39,274 bases of DNA from Fibrobacter sp. (GCA_024398845.1 JAKSIM010000026.1:1-39274); one strand, 5' to 3'; shown: positions 23,880 through 33,116, counted from the first letter of the stretch. The notes: generated from the letters alone by a model not told the origin. Translations and numbers: made by a program.

Positions 23880-24800
23880 TTACACTTGATCAAAGGTCCA
23901 CTTGACATGCTCATCCAAGAATTCATGAGCATCAAATACAAGTCCAAAGTGATCCTTGATTTTTTGAACGTCAAAGAGCATCGGATCATCGCCCCAGCCC
24001 ATATCGGTTTCCACAATCTTGGTTCTGCAACCAGGCTTGAGGGCAATCATCTTTTCGGCAATCTCTTTCCAGCTAATCCACACAGATCCAAGACCCAAGT
24101 AGATTTCTTCATTCTTGTCGCTCTCTAACAAACTAACATAAAGTTTAGCCTGTTGGCTAGCGTGAATAAACTGCGTACCATCATTGCGAATGATATTGAT
24201 ATCGCGGTTTTCTTTAACGGCGCGGGCCATTTCAAAAAATCGACGGTCCGGCTGACTGCAACCATCGGAGAAAGCAGGATTACCAAAGGTATAACCCGGA
24301 CGAATAATGTTACGCGCCATAGTGACTTCGGGGAAATTAGTCCCATAGCCATGACGGAAACCAAGTACATAAGCTTCACCGGCAGCCTTCGTTGCCCCAT
24401 ACAGGTCCATCGGCAGGTTGCTGGTAACTTCGCGCATCACCGGGCGCATGCGCCCCATGGCGGCAGTGCTACTCGTCTGGATGAACTTTTTGCAACCGGC
24501 CTTGGCTGCCATTTCAAGCAAAGTAATGGTGGCTCGAGTATCGTTCATGAGCATGGCCGTAGGAGTTTCACCCCAACCAAGAGCAATATGAATGCAAGCG
24601 TCGCAACCAACCAAGCCCTCACCCATTTTATCGAAGTCCGTGAGAGACGCTTCTACAAAGCTTACCTTGGGCTGCGCGCGAAGCGAAGGAACCTTATTCG
24701 GGTGGCGCGTGGCAATAACGACGTCATGCCCCTTCTCGAGCAAAGCCTTGACCACGTAGTGACCAATAAAACCTGTACCGCCGGTAATGAAAACTCGCAT
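23880..24800 (-). CDS. NAD-dependent epimerase/dehydratase (extended SDR)
   Basis: A 306-residue extended short-chain dehydrogenase. The dinucleotide-binding motif TGGTGFIG is at residues 6-13, and the catalytic YxxxK is Y134/K138 in YGATKAAGE, with TSSTAAMG supplying the catalytic Ser/Thr. Such enzymes oxidise, epimerise or dehydrate nucleotide sugars or other carbonyl substrates; the substrate cannot be told here, and no sugar-nucleotide gene is adjacent. ATG at 24800 is preferred over a GTG two codons upstream because GAGG lies 5 bp before the ATG. Divergent from ddl. A GTATATTT -10-like element lies at about 24828-24834. Confidence 0.85.
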   Translation of the reverse strand: MRVFITGGTGFIGHYVVKALLEKGHDVVIATRHPNKVPSLRAQPKVSFVEASLTDFDKMGEGLVGCDACIHIALGWGETPTAMLMNDTRATITLLEMAAKAGCKKFIQTSSTAAMGRMRPVMREVTSNLPMDLYGATKAAGEAYVLGFRHGYGTNFPEVTMARNIIRPGYTFGNPAFSDGCSQPDRRFFEMARAVKENRDINIIRNDGTQFIHASQQAKLYVSLLESDKNEEIYLGLGSVWISWKEIAEKMIALKPGCRTKIVETDMGWGDDPMLFDVQKIKDHFGLVFDAHEFLDEHVKWTFDQV

Positions 24801-24915
24801 AAACACCTCGTTGTTGCTTATACACGAAATATACTATTTTTCTGCTTTACTTGGCCAAAATCGCCCCTCTTTATTACTACATTATCCCACGTAAGGTTTT
24901 TTCAAGAGGTTTAAC

Positions 24916-25950
24916 ATGTCTCGTTTACGTGTATTGGTTTTGATGGGTGGTCCGTCCACCGAACATGACGTTTCTGTAGTGAGTGGCACCGGCGTTGTTC
25001 GCGCCATGAATCCAGAACGCTACAACATCCACCCGGTTTTAATTGACAAGGATGGCACCTGGCATTGGTCGGCTCGCGAACTGAGCCCCTACCAGAAGGA
25101 CAACTTTAGCGTCAACTATTTTCGCAGTCTCGAAGGTAGCGCCGCCTGCACCAAGAAGTCCCCGGCCCTTTCGGACCTGCCCGCCGCCGACATCGCATTC
25201 CTCGCCCTCCACGGCAAGTGGGGCGAAGATGGCCACATTCAAGCTTTGCTCGAAAACTGGAACATTCCGTACACGGGTTGCGGCCTCCTCGCGAGCGCCC
25301 TCGCCATGGACAAGATTAAGTCCAAGGAAATTTACCGCGCAAACGGAATCCCGACGCCCGCTTACCGCGTGATTTGGAAGCACGACTTTACCGGCGATAC
25401 GCTGGTGAATGTCGCCGACGAACTCGGATTTCCGCTTGTAATCAAGGACCCGCTAGGCGGTTCCTCCATCGGTATCGGCATTGCAAAGGACATGGACGAA
25501 GCCGGCAAAATTGCACAGGATTTGTTCAAGGATACAAACCGCCTGCTCTGCGAAAAATTTATTGCCGGTGGCGAAGCAAGCTGCGGCTATATTGAAGGCG
25601 AAAAGCCGCTTCCGCCAACCGAAATGCGCATGACAACGCGCGAATACTTTGACTACGAAGCAAAGTACAACGGCGAATGCAAGGAAGTGACTCCGGCAGA
25701 ATTCGCTCCGGAACTCACCGCCCGCATTCAGGAACTGGTGAAGAACGCCCACTACGCCCTGGGTGGAGCGGGTTACAGCCGCACCGACGTCCGCATCACC
25801 AAGGACGGCGAACTGTTCGCCATCGAAACGAACACGCTCCCGGGCATGACTCCGACGTCTCTTTTGCCGCAACAGGCCGCCTGCAACGGCATCACTTATT
25901 CCCAGCTCATTGACCTCATCATTGACAAGAGTTTGCTAATCAAGAGGTAA
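24916..25950 (+). CDS. ddl: D-alanine--D-alanine ligase
   Basis: A 344-residue ATP-grasp enzyme joining two D-Ala for the peptidoglycan pentapeptide. Signatures: LMGGPSTEHDVSVVSG at the N-terminus (residues 9-24), HGKWGEDGHIQALLE, TGCGLLASALAMDK, the ATP-grasp loop DPLGGSSIGIGIA, and the C-terminal ETNTLPGMTPTSLLPQQA with metal ligands and the conserved Ser. The length is normal. AGAGGT lies 6 bp before the ATG. First of four same-strand genes (ddl, tsaB, rimI, DUF218). Functionally linked to alr, 10 kb away. Confidence 0.97.
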   Translation: MSRLRVLVLMGGPSTEHDVSVVSGTGVVRAMNPERYNIHPVLIDKDGTWHWSARELSPYQKDNFSVNYFRSLEGSAACTKKSPALSDLPAADIAFLALHGKWGEDGHIQALLENWNIPYTGCGLLASALAMDKIKSKEIYRANGIPTPAYRVIWKHDFTGDTLVNVADELGFPLVIKDPLGGSSIGIGIAKDMDEAGKIAQDLFKDTNRLLCEKFIAGGEASCGYIEGEKPLPPTEMRMTTREYFDYEAKYNGECKEVTPAEFAPELTARIQELVKNAHYALGGAGYSRTDVRITKDGELFAIETNTLPGMTPTSLLPQQAACNGITYSQLIDLIIDKSLLIKR

Positions 25951-26000
25951 AAAAATGAGCGGCGCGACCGTGCTCATAACTTGGCAAGGAATGGTTGTAG

Positions 26001-26663
26001 ATGGACTTTGATTTGTACGTGGACACATCGCGAAAGGGCATTTCGATGGCCCTAAGCGCACAGGCTGAAGAAACCACCCCGGGAAAAGCGTCGGGAATCG
26101 TCCCGTTGTACGAGGAAATCGTGAATCCGGAAGCCCGCGGCGAAACCCTCGGGGGAAGCCTTGACGAACTCCTGAAGCGCGTAGGCGCAACGCTCGACGA
26201 CGTGAAGCGCGTGATGGTGACCGTTGGCCCAGGGTCCTTTAGCGGACTCCGTACAGGCGTCGCTTTTTGCCAGGGCATTAGCTTTAGCGGCAAGCGAGAG
26301 CTTTATGGCGTGACGACTCTTCAAGCATTGGAGTGCTTTGCCGCTAGCGCCGTGAAAACCGCGGTCGTGATTCGCGCACGCAATGGATTCTGGTACCTGC
26401 GTTTAGACAGCAAGGAAAGTTTCATTGAAACAGCCGACGTCGTAGCACAGTTAAAGCAAAGCGGAGTCAAGGCCATTGTCGCTGACGAACCCGCCACTGC
26501 CGACGAAACTCTCAAGGCTTTGTTTACAGAATTGGGCGCAACCATTACGCTCGATACCGGAAAACCGCTCAACTGCTGGGCGCCTCTCTTCCAGACTGTC
26601 AAGCCAAACCTGATTCAAGAAGCCAATTACATTCAGCCCTCATACTTTGAAAAGCTGAAGTAA
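26001..26663 (+). CDS. tsaB: tRNA t6A biosynthesis protein TsaB
   Basis: A 220-residue member of the Kae1/TsaD-like actin-fold family; TsaB scaffolds TsaD and TsaE to make N6-threonylcarbamoyladenosine at A37 of ANN-decoding tRNAs. The characteristic motif GPGSFSGLRTGVAFCQG (residues 76-92) corresponds to GPGSFTGLRIG in relatives. N-terminal DLYVDTSRKG is the degenerate phosphate loop. The start at 26001 gives a normal N-terminus, with AAGGA about 12 bp upstream. It is followed by rimI at 39 bp, a common bacterial pairing. Confidence 0.92.
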   Translation: MDFDLYVDTSRKGISMALSAQAEETTPGKASGIVPLYEEIVNPEARGETLGGSLDELLKRVGATLDDVKRVMVTVGPGSFSGLRTGVAFCQGISFSGKRELYGVTTLQALECFAASAVKTAVVIRARNGFWYLRLDSKESFIETADVVAQLKQSGVKAIVADEPATADETLKALFTELGATITLDTGKPLNCWAPLFQTVKPNLIQEANYIQPSYFEKLK

Positions 26664-26702
26664 GCCTCAAAATTCAAGGCGATAGTAGAGGAGCGAGTTA
26701 CG

Positions 26703-27134
26703 ATGCCAATCCGCGAAATGACAGAAGCTGATTTGCCGCAGGTTCTAGCGCTCCAACGCGAACTCGCCTTTCAGGATTGGAACGAAAAGCAATTTATGGC
26801 TGAAATTCGCGCGAACTACGCCCTGTGTGTAGTTTATACGGAAGGTCCAGAAGCAAAGCTCCTTGGTTACGCCATTTTTCACTTGATGGGCCCGGATTCC
26901 GAGCTGTTAAGCATCGCGACTACCCCAAGCAAACAGCGCTCAGGCATTGGTTCGGCCCTAATGGCAGCGGGTTTTGCAAAACTAGACTTTCCTTCTGGTG
27001 ACCAAATGTTCCTGGAGGTTCGCGAAGGCAACGCCAAAGCCCGCGCTTTTTACGAGAAACACGGATTTACGCAATACAACACTCGCAAAAATTATTACGC
27101 TGACGGTGAAAACGCCATCTTGTACAAAAGATAA
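26703..27134 (+). CDS. rimI: Ribosomal protein bS18 alanine N-acetyltransferase
   Basis: A 143-residue GNAT-family acetyltransferase. The acetyl-CoA loop is KQRSGIGSALM (Q/R-x-x-G-x-G/A), followed by the RimI-typical LEVREGNAKARAFYEKHGF and a C-terminal NYYADGENAILYKR. RimI acetylates the N-terminal Ala of S18. GAGGAG lies 8-9 bp before the ATG. Position right after tsaB supports the RimI assignment over other GNATs. Confidence 0.92.
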   Translation: MPIREMTEADLPQVLALQRELAFQDWNEKQFMAEIRANYALCVVYTEGPEAKLLGYAIFHLMGPDSELLSIATTPSKQRSGIGSALMAAGFAKLDFPSGDQMFLEVREGNAKARAFYEKHGFTQYNTRKNYYADGENAILYKR

Positions 27135-27145
27135 AGGAGATTACT

Positions 27146-28042
27146 TTGTCTAAAATACTCATGAAAGACAGATTTACCCGAAAGAACCACAAAAAAATTT
27201 TTGGTATTCTTGCCATCATTTTTATTCTCTTTGTAATCCTCTTTTACGCAGCCATAACAAAGAGCGGGCACTGGCTTGTGCAAAATGACGAATTCAAACA
27301 CGCCAAGTGGGCAATAATGCTGGACGGTCAAACTGCAGACCTTGAGCGCAACGATTACGTAGCCACGCTCCTCGCCGAACACAAGGTCGATTCCGTCATG
27401 ATTCTCGGCCGCCGCATTTTCCGAGAAAAAAGCAATGCCGATTTTTACGCCGAGGATTTCTTAAAGCTCGGAAAATTTGACAAGGAAGTCATTTTTATAG
27501 CCCGTCACGATGATCCCTCGACGCTCAGCGAAGCAAACACCGTCATCCCCTGGATCAAACTCCACAAGATAGACACGGTTTTGCTGGTAACGGCCTCTCC
27601 CGCGACCTACCGCGCAGTAAGAATATTCAGCAAGCTCACTGGAGACGGCACCGTTTACCTTTCAACAGATATTCATCACCACCAGTATAACGCCGACGCC
27701 TGGATTTTTAACCGCGAATCACGTAAAAGCTGGCTTCACGAATGGGCTGCCCTATTCAATTCGTACTTTGACTTGTGGGGCGTCGATACGCTTGAAACCG
27801 CGGATTCTACCTACGAATCGAGAATTCGCTCCATGGCCGATGAAGAGACAGACGAACCCATCATTGATCTTCAAAAGTTGCAAGCAAAAAAAGACCCGAA
27901 AGAAGAAACGTTAGAGAAAGAGGAAGCCGAACAAGAAGAGTCCCCTAAAGAAGACTCCTCCAAGGAAGAGCCCCTGGCCGCAGATTCTACCAAAAAGGAA
28001 GTCAAAGAGGACTCCTCCAAGGTAGAGAAAACAAAAAAATAG
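27146..28042 (+). CDS. DUF218 (YdcF-like) membrane-anchored protein
   Basis: A 298-residue protein with an N-terminal membrane span (about residues 19-39) and a DUF218-like domain (about 55-200): KWAIMLDGQTAD, VDSVMILGR, TLSEANTVIPWIKLHKIDTV and LLVTASPATYRAVRIF. Members of this fold (ElyC, SanA, YdcF) act in envelope or nucleotide-related roles that are poorly defined. The last 75 residues are a highly charged Glu/Lys/Ser/Asp-rich tail with EDSSKEEP-like repeats, not part of the domain. The TTG start is chosen because AAAGGAG sits 6 bp upstream; the next ATG (27161) is too far from it. Starts 11 bp after rimI. Confidence 0.82.
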   Translation: MSKILMKDRFTRKNHKKIFGILAIIFILFVILFYAAITKSGHWLVQNDEFKHAKWAIMLDGQTADLERNDYVATLLAEHKVDSVMILGRRIFREKSNADFYAEDFLKLGKFDKEVIFIARHDDPSTLSEANTVIPWIKLHKIDTVLLVTASPATYRAVRIFSKLTGDGTVYLSTDIHHHQYNADAWIFNRESRKSWLHEWAALFNSYFDLWGVDTLETADSTYESRIRSMADEETDEPIIDLQKLQAKKDPKEETLEKEEAEQEESPKEDSSKEEPLAADSTKKEVKEDSSKVEKTKK

Positions 28043-28067
28043 AAGTCAAAAGAACTTTAAGGCACCT

Positions 28068-29876
28068 CTAAAAGCTATACTCGCAAATCAAGGCGAGCGC
28101 TGCCGTAAGAGGTGCATTCCAGTTGATAGCCGTTTCGTTACTTGCAAAACTGCAACGCTCGTCGGTGTACGAAAAGCCAGGTAAATCCCCAAGATAATGC
28201 GGCATGCGATGCATATCTTGACGGTCACTGTTAATGCCACCCACCAAAAGTCCAGGAATCGGTTCATCAACACCATCGGAATGACTAATGCGATGATGCG
28301 GATGCATGGGAGAACTCCATGCGGAACCCGTCACAAAGCTCGTGTCGACCGGATTGCGCCCGTAAATAAAATTTATGAGTTCGACCGCAGTTTCGAGGAA
28401 CTGGGGATTGCGGGACCAGCGGTAGGCCACAAGTAGGGTTAGCGCGTGATTTGCGATATCGCCGTTACTACCCCAAATAAACTTGCGGATACTGAGGCCA
28501 TAAGCGTCGGCCTGATGGAGCTTCACGATTTCGGCCGACATACGCTCCAGTTCGGCGCGAGCCGCGTCACCCAAAGCGGAATCTTCCCCATTTTTACAAC
28601 CGTCACAAGACAAGGCGAGCGCAATCCACCCGAAATTTTGCGTATCGCGCCAACTGAGCCCGAATTCAGCAGGATTCGACCGCATGTCACCAATCAAGCT
28701 ATTACGAAGGTCCGAAATATTTAAACCCACGGTATTTTCGGCACCATCGCGAAGTTCGCGGTAGAGCATGGCGCGGGCCCAGAAGAACTCGTCTGCGACG
28801 TGTTCATCGCCATAGCCTCCGCTGCCTTCGGTATTGTGCGGCCAATCCGCATTCGGGTTCGCCAAAGCCCACTGGTAAGCGCGAAGGCTAGCGTCGAAGC
28901 ACCGGGCCGCGAATTCCTTGTCGGCAACCTCGCCCGTCTTTAAAAATACCCGGTGCGCCTGGGCCAGCGCCCCTGCAAAATTGAGCGTCGACGTGGTGGA
29001 TTTTCCCATTACATAACGCTTTTGCATCACGTCGGAATCCTGCGGCATCATAAAGCCGTCCCAATGCCCCGGCGTCACTTTGAAGAACACGCCTCCATCG
29101 GCATCTTGCATACGCAAGAAGAATTCCAATTCAAACCGAATTTCATCAAGCAGGCGAACCGGCTGTTCAAAGGACGGTTTAAAATTGTAATCCAGACCAG
29201 CGCACATTTCACAGGCAAGCAAAAGAGACCCTACGCTCACGCCGCCATTCACAATGTACTTGCCATAATCACCGGCGTCGTACCAGCCTCCATGAGCATT
29301 CCAAAGCCCTTCGCGGTTCATTATCGCATGGAATGCAATGGAATCGTCCAAATGCGCCACGGGCCTCGCCCACTTCCCGGCGAATTCCACCGGTAATTCC
29401 ACACCCGTTCTTTGATAATAAAAAGATTTGATGTTCGCCTTGAGCTGTTTTAAAAGCCACTCATTTGAAATTTCAAAGAAATTCGAGTTCACGCAAACCG
29501 TGCCGGATTCTGCGCACGGACAAAACACCTTGATTTTATATTTACCGGGAGTTTTTAATGCCGAAAAATCACCGTCATAGACAAATTCGTCTGTATAATC
29601 ACAAAAGGAACGAGGCGTAAGCTCACCTTCAAAAGCAGACGTTCCAGACTCCCCCACTATTACAAAACGAGCGCCCGTAATTTTATCGGGCAAAGCACTA
29701 TCTACCGTATTTTTGGGGACAGTCAACAAAAAATGTTTAGGTAATTTAGTCCCATAACCTACGTGATTATAACGAATTTTGCATTCTTCCATAACGACCA
29801 TAGCCATAAAGTAGCTATTTAGCAGTGTTTTAGACAAGAATTCGTCAAAATTTCGTTTACTCTTGAGAACACTCAT
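28068..29876 (-). CDS. GH9 endoglucanase-type enzyme without visible signal peptide
   Basis: A 602-residue GH9 enzyme; this family hydrolyses beta-1,4-glucan by inversion. An N-terminal Ig-like (CelD_N) domain covers about residues 32-135 (IRYNHVGYGTKLPKHFLLT). The (alpha/alpha)6 domain follows, with GGWYDAGDYGKY (base candidates Asp200 and Asp203), the substrate-binding His region HPHHRISHSDG, and the catalytic acid Glu581 in SNETAINWNA. The start (ATG 29876, AGGTG 6 bp upstream) gives an N-terminus with charged residues and no convincing signal sequence, unlike most Fibrobacter cellulases. An internal start at about residue 24 or 29 does not create one either. It may act on imported cellodextrins or use another export route. 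Divergent from the AsmA-like gene. Confidence 0.9.
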   Translation of the reverse strand: MSVLKSKRNFDEFLSKTLLNSYFMAMVVMEECKIRYNHVGYGTKLPKHFLLTVPKNTVDSALPDKITGARFVIVGESGTSAFEGELTPRSFCDYTDEFVYDGDFSALKTPGKYKIKVFCPCAESGTVCVNSNFFEISNEWLLKQLKANIKSFYYQRTGVELPVEFAGKWARPVAHLDDSIAFHAIMNREGLWNAHGGWYDAGDYGKYIVNGGVSVGSLLLACEMCAGLDYNFKPSFEQPVRLLDEIRFELEFFLRMQDADGGVFFKVTPGHWDGFMMPQDSDVMQKRYVMGKSTTSTLNFAGALAQAHRVFLKTGEVADKEFAARCFDASLRAYQWALANPNADWPHNTEGSGGYGDEHVADEFFWARAMLYRELRDGAENTVGLNISDLRNSLIGDMRSNPAEFGLSWRDTQNFGWIALALSCDGCKNGEDSALGDAARAELERMSAEIVKLHQADAYGLSIRKFIWGSNGDIANHALTLLVAYRWSRNPQFLETAVELINFIYGRNPVDTSFVTGSAWSSPMHPHHRISHSDGVDEPIPGLLVGGINSDRQDMHRMPHYLGDLPGFSYTDERCSFASNETAINWNAPLTAALALICEYSF

Positions 29877-29909
29877 TTAATACACCTGTCATGGTCCTCC
29901 CCTTTTTTC

Positions 29910-29917
29910 TAAATTTG
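29910..29917 (+). promoter_or_regulatory. TAAATTTG element immediately before the AsmA-like gene
   Basis: TAAATTTG matches TAnnTTTG and ends 5 bp before the ATG at 29923. The whole gap to the divergent GH9 gene is 46 bp. If the element is functional, the mRNA would be leaderless. CTAAATTTTCG precedes purB at a longer distance (39121-39129 complement). Confidence 0.35.
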
Positions 29918-29922
29918 GAACT

Positions 29923-32286
29923 ATGAAAAAAGCCCTTAAAATCACCGCCATCGTCATAGCGGCTTTAATCGTCCTGATTTTTGCCGCCCTCAAACTCGCC
30001 CCAGGATTCGCCAAGGATTACGTAGTTGCGCACTCCGAGGAATTCATTGGACGCAAGGTTGCCATTAACAGCATCAGCCTAGACCCGTTCAGCTTTACAG
30101 TGAACGTCGATAGCTTCGCCGTGATGGAGAGCGACGGAACCACCCCGTTTGTGGCTTTTGAAAAATTCCGAATCAACGTAGACCCGCTTAAGATTGTCAC
30201 CAAGACCGCGGCCGTGAGCGAAATCTACATGAAGGGCCTGTACGTCCACGTGACGCAAAATGGCGACCGCTTTAACTTCAGCGACATCCTTGACTTTTTA
30301 GCGAAAGGCGACTCCGCAAAAACGGACTCCATTGCAACAGCCGCAAGTACAACAACCTCAACGGCGGGCGCTACCGCAGCAGCCAAGGCCGACGAGAAAG
30401 CAAACGATTCTACGGCCATGGTCAACGCCGCCGAAATCGCCCAGGGCTTACCGGTTAGCATTTCCGTCAAAAACATTTTCTTTGAAAAGGGCAACATCAT
30501 TTACGAAGACAAAAAAGTCGGTTCCAAAATTCACCTTGAAGATTTCAACATCGGCATCCCGGCCGTTTACCTGAGCAACAAGCAAACCGATGTCGGCGTG
30601 AGCTTCAAGTTCGCCGACGGCGGTGACCTGAACGTCAAAGTCTCAGCCAATGCGGCAACTAACGATTTTAATGTAGAAGTAGCACTCGAAAAATTCGCTC
30701 TCGCCTGCGGCAAGCCCTACCTGAACGACTTTATTAACTACAAGGACTTTAGCGGAAGCTTGACCACGCACATTCAAGTAGAAGGGAACCTGAACGACGT
30801 GCTTTCGAGCAACGTGAAAGGAACTGTAGCCCTCGATAGCATTGTGCTTACCGAAACGAGCGGACAAACCATTGGAGTCTCGCACGTGGGCGTAGGCATT
30901 GCGCGCGCAAACCTGAACGAAAATAACTTCCACATTGATTCCGTCATTGTAGACGGAGCCTTTGCGCACTTGGATTTGTACAAGGGCGGAAAGACGAACA
31001 TTGACGTACTGCTCAAGACCAACAAGCAGGCTTCCGACAGCACGACAACAGAAAGCCCCTCCATAGCCGAGGCCACAGCCGACAGCACAACGGCCACAGC
31101 CGATAAAGAAAAGGCCAACGATAAACCAGCTAACGAAAAGCAGGCCCCAAAAATGAAGGCCAAAATCGACAAGCTGTTGGTCCACAACACCACCGTAAGC
31201 GCGAACGACCAGACCATCACCAAGCCTTTCCACTACACCGTCAGCGCAATCACCGTCAATGGAACGAATATTAACTTCGACACGCCTTGCACCGTGAACG
31301 TTTCGGCTGCATTCCCCGGAGGCGGTAGCATGAGCCTCAAGTACAAAGGCGCCATTAGCGACCTCTCCACCATGGACGCCTACATTAGCGTAAAGAACCT
31401 CGCCCTCAAGAACTTCAGCAATTACAGCCACCACTACACGGGCTACCCGCTCGTCGCCGGGACTCTCGCCTTCGCCAGCGAAAACAAAATTTCGAATTTT
31501 GATCTCGACAGCAAGAACACCATTGACATCTATAACATCGATGTTGGCGACAAGGATCCCGAATCGGACCCGGAATTCACAGTACCCATGAAGGTCGGCC
31601 TCTACATTTTGAAGGACAAGGACGACAAGATTCAGTTCGACGTTCCCGTCAAAGGAAACCTCAAGGATCCAGAATTTTCCGTGCTTAAAATTGTATGGAA
31701 GACCGTGATGAACCTCATTGTCAAGGTCGCCCTCTCTCCGTTCAAGATTGTCGGAAACCTTGCCAGTGCGGGCGCGGACGCTGTAGGCCTAGATCTCGGC
31801 AAGAATGACGAGGTTTATGTAGACGCCACAAAAGCCACATTTACGAGTGAACAATACGCCAAGGCGAGCAAAATGACCGAGGCTCTCAAAAAGGACCCAA
31901 AACTCGCAATGACATTCGTTCAGTACTATAACCCCACCAAGACGGCTAAGGAATATAAGCAGACCAAGCTTAAAACAGAATTCTACAAACAAAGCCAAGG
32001 CAAAGCCACGCTCACCGAGCTCGACGAGCGCGCCATCGCCGAGATGAAGGACAGCGAAGAAGGATTCGAGGCTTACGCCAAGGAACACGAGGCCGCCATT
32101 GATGTTTCCACCCTTAAAAAGGAACTCGCCGAACTTGCGACCAAGCGCAACCAGGAATTATTGAAGGTTCTGCGACAGCAGGCTGGCGTGACCAAGAAAA
32201 ACGTCAAGGTCATTACCGCCCCTGCTAAGGAACTTTCGAGCCATCGCGGCAAGCCTATGTACAAAGTAACTATAGACGTACAATAA
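29923..32286 (+). CDS. AsmA-like/DUF748-type envelope protein
   Basis: A 787-residue protein with an N-terminal membrane anchor (residues 7-25) and a long beta-rich periplasmic body. YVVAHSEEFIGRKVAINSIS is the AsmA-type start. The segment YTGYPLVAGTLAFASENKIS through DDKIQFDVPVKGNLKDPEFS (about 505-590) matches the C-terminal part of DUF748. AsmA-like proteins are thought to bridge the envelope and move phospholipids to the outer membrane. Two Ala/Thr/Ser/Lys-rich low-complexity insertions lie at about 128-165 and 365-405. The stop overlaps the next ATG (TAATG), implying coupling to the NifU-like gene. Confidence 0.8.
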   Translation: MKKALKITAIVIAALIVLIFAALKLAPGFAKDYVVAHSEEFIGRKVAINSISLDPFSFTVNVDSFAVMESDGTTPFVAFEKFRINVDPLKIVTKTAAVSEIYMKGLYVHVTQNGDRFNFSDILDFLAKGDSAKTDSIATAASTTTSTAGATAAAKADEKANDSTAMVNAAEIAQGLPVSISVKNIFFEKGNIIYEDKKVGSKIHLEDFNIGIPAVYLSNKQTDVGVSFKFADGGDLNVKVSANAATNDFNVEVALEKFALACGKPYLNDFINYKDFSGSLTTHIQVEGNLNDVLSSNVKGTVALDSIVLTETSGQTIGVSHVGVGIARANLNENNFHIDSVIVDGAFAHLDLYKGGKTNIDVLLKTNKQASDSTTTESPSIAEATADSTTATADKEKANDKPANEKQAPKMKAKIDKLLVHNTTVSANDQTITKPFHYTVSAITVNGTNINFDTPCTVNVSAAFPGGGSMSLKYKGAISDLSTMDAYISVKNLALKNFSNYSHHYTGYPLVAGTLAFASENKISNFDLDSKNTIDIYNIDVGDKDPESDPEFTVPMKVGLYILKDKDDKIQFDVPVKGNLKDPEFSVLKIVWKTVMNLIVKVALSPFKIVGNLASAGADAVGLDLGKNDEVYVDATKATFTSEQYAKASKMTEALKKDPKLAMTFVQYYNPTKTAKEYKQTKLKTEFYKQSQGKATLTELDERAIAEMKDSEEGFEAYAKEHEAAIDVSTLKKELAELATKRNQELLKVLRQQAGVTKKNVKVITAPAKELSSHRGKPMYKVTIDVQ

Positions 32287-33110
32287 TGTCAGAAGAAAAT
32301 ATTACATCGACACTTTCGACCAAGGTACAAGAGATTGCAAAATCTCCCAAATACCGCGGTGCCATTTTCCAGATTGAAGCAGACGAAAAGGGCTTAGCCC
32401 TTGTAGATGTGAAGGAAGCGAGCCTCAAGGTCTATTTGATGATAGACCCGGACTGCGATAAAATTCTTGAAACCAGATTCTTTACATACGGTGGTCCAAT
32501 TTTCACCGCACTCGCCGACACGTTTTGCAAACAAATTCAGCAAAAAACAATTGACGAAGCTTGCGCGATTACCGCAGTGAGCATCGAGGAATCCCTGCGA
32601 GACATTCCGGATGTGCGCGCCATTCCCGAAAGCGCCCCCGAAATTGCACAAATGCAGACGCTCATCAAGCGCATTGCCGAAGTCTACCCCGAAAAGAAGG
32701 GAACGGCAATACTCATTCGCGAAAAGATGGAGCGAATCCGTTACCGTACGCAGAGTGCCGAAGGCCGCGCCGAAGCGGACGCCGAATGGAACGCGCTCAC
32801 CAAAGTACAGAAGATTGAAAAAATCGAGGAATGGCTGCACCAGACGGTCCGCGGGACCCTCCAGGGCGACGGCGGAGACCTCCAAATTCTAGACCTCACC
32901 GAAGACAATCGTCTAAAAATCCGCTACCAAGGCGCCTGTGCCGGCTGCGGCAGCGCCATGGGAGGCACGCTCTTCTACATTGAGGACGAACTCAAGAACA
33001 ACGTGTACTACAACATTATCGTTGAACCCGAGGATCCGCTCGACAACCTCCCGCCGAACCCCGACCTCCCAGGTCTGGACGACAACAACCCGCCCGCGAG
33101 CATGTACTAA
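32286..33110 (+). CDS. NifU-like protein with a degenerate scaffold domain
   Basis: A 274-residue protein. The C-terminal NifU domain (about 180-252) carries the cluster-binding pair C218/C221 in YQGACAGCGSAMGG and should hold a 4Fe-4S cluster for transfer. The N-terminal 110 residues look like an IscU/NifU-N scaffold (LVDVKEASLKVYLMIDPDCDKILETRFF..., then TIDEACAI), but the FGCGSAIA block is TYGGPIFTALAD, lacking that Cys. Only Cys56 and Cys79 remain in this part. So the first domain probably does not assemble clusters in the usual way. A Pro/Asp-rich tail ends the protein. The 1-bp overlap with the AsmA-like gene is an odd functional pairing. Confidence 0.85.
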   Translation: MSEENITSTLSTKVQEIAKSPKYRGAIFQIEADEKGLALVDVKEASLKVYLMIDPDCDKILETRFFTYGGPIFTALADTFCKQIQQKTIDEACAITAVSIEESLRDIPDVRAIPESAPEIAQMQTLIKRIAEVYPEKKGTAILIREKMERIRYRTQSAEGRAEADAEWNALTKVQKIEKIEEWLHQTVRGTLQGDGGDLQILDLTEDNRLKIRYQGACAGCGSAMGGTLFYIEDELKNNVYYNIIVEPEDPLDNLPPNPDLPGLDDNNPPASMY

Positions 33111-33116
33111 ATTAGC

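Noticed and set aside
25955..26011. 18-codon frame between ddl and tsaB
   Set aside because: No Shine-Dalgarno and it overlaps the tsaB start out of frame; probably chance.
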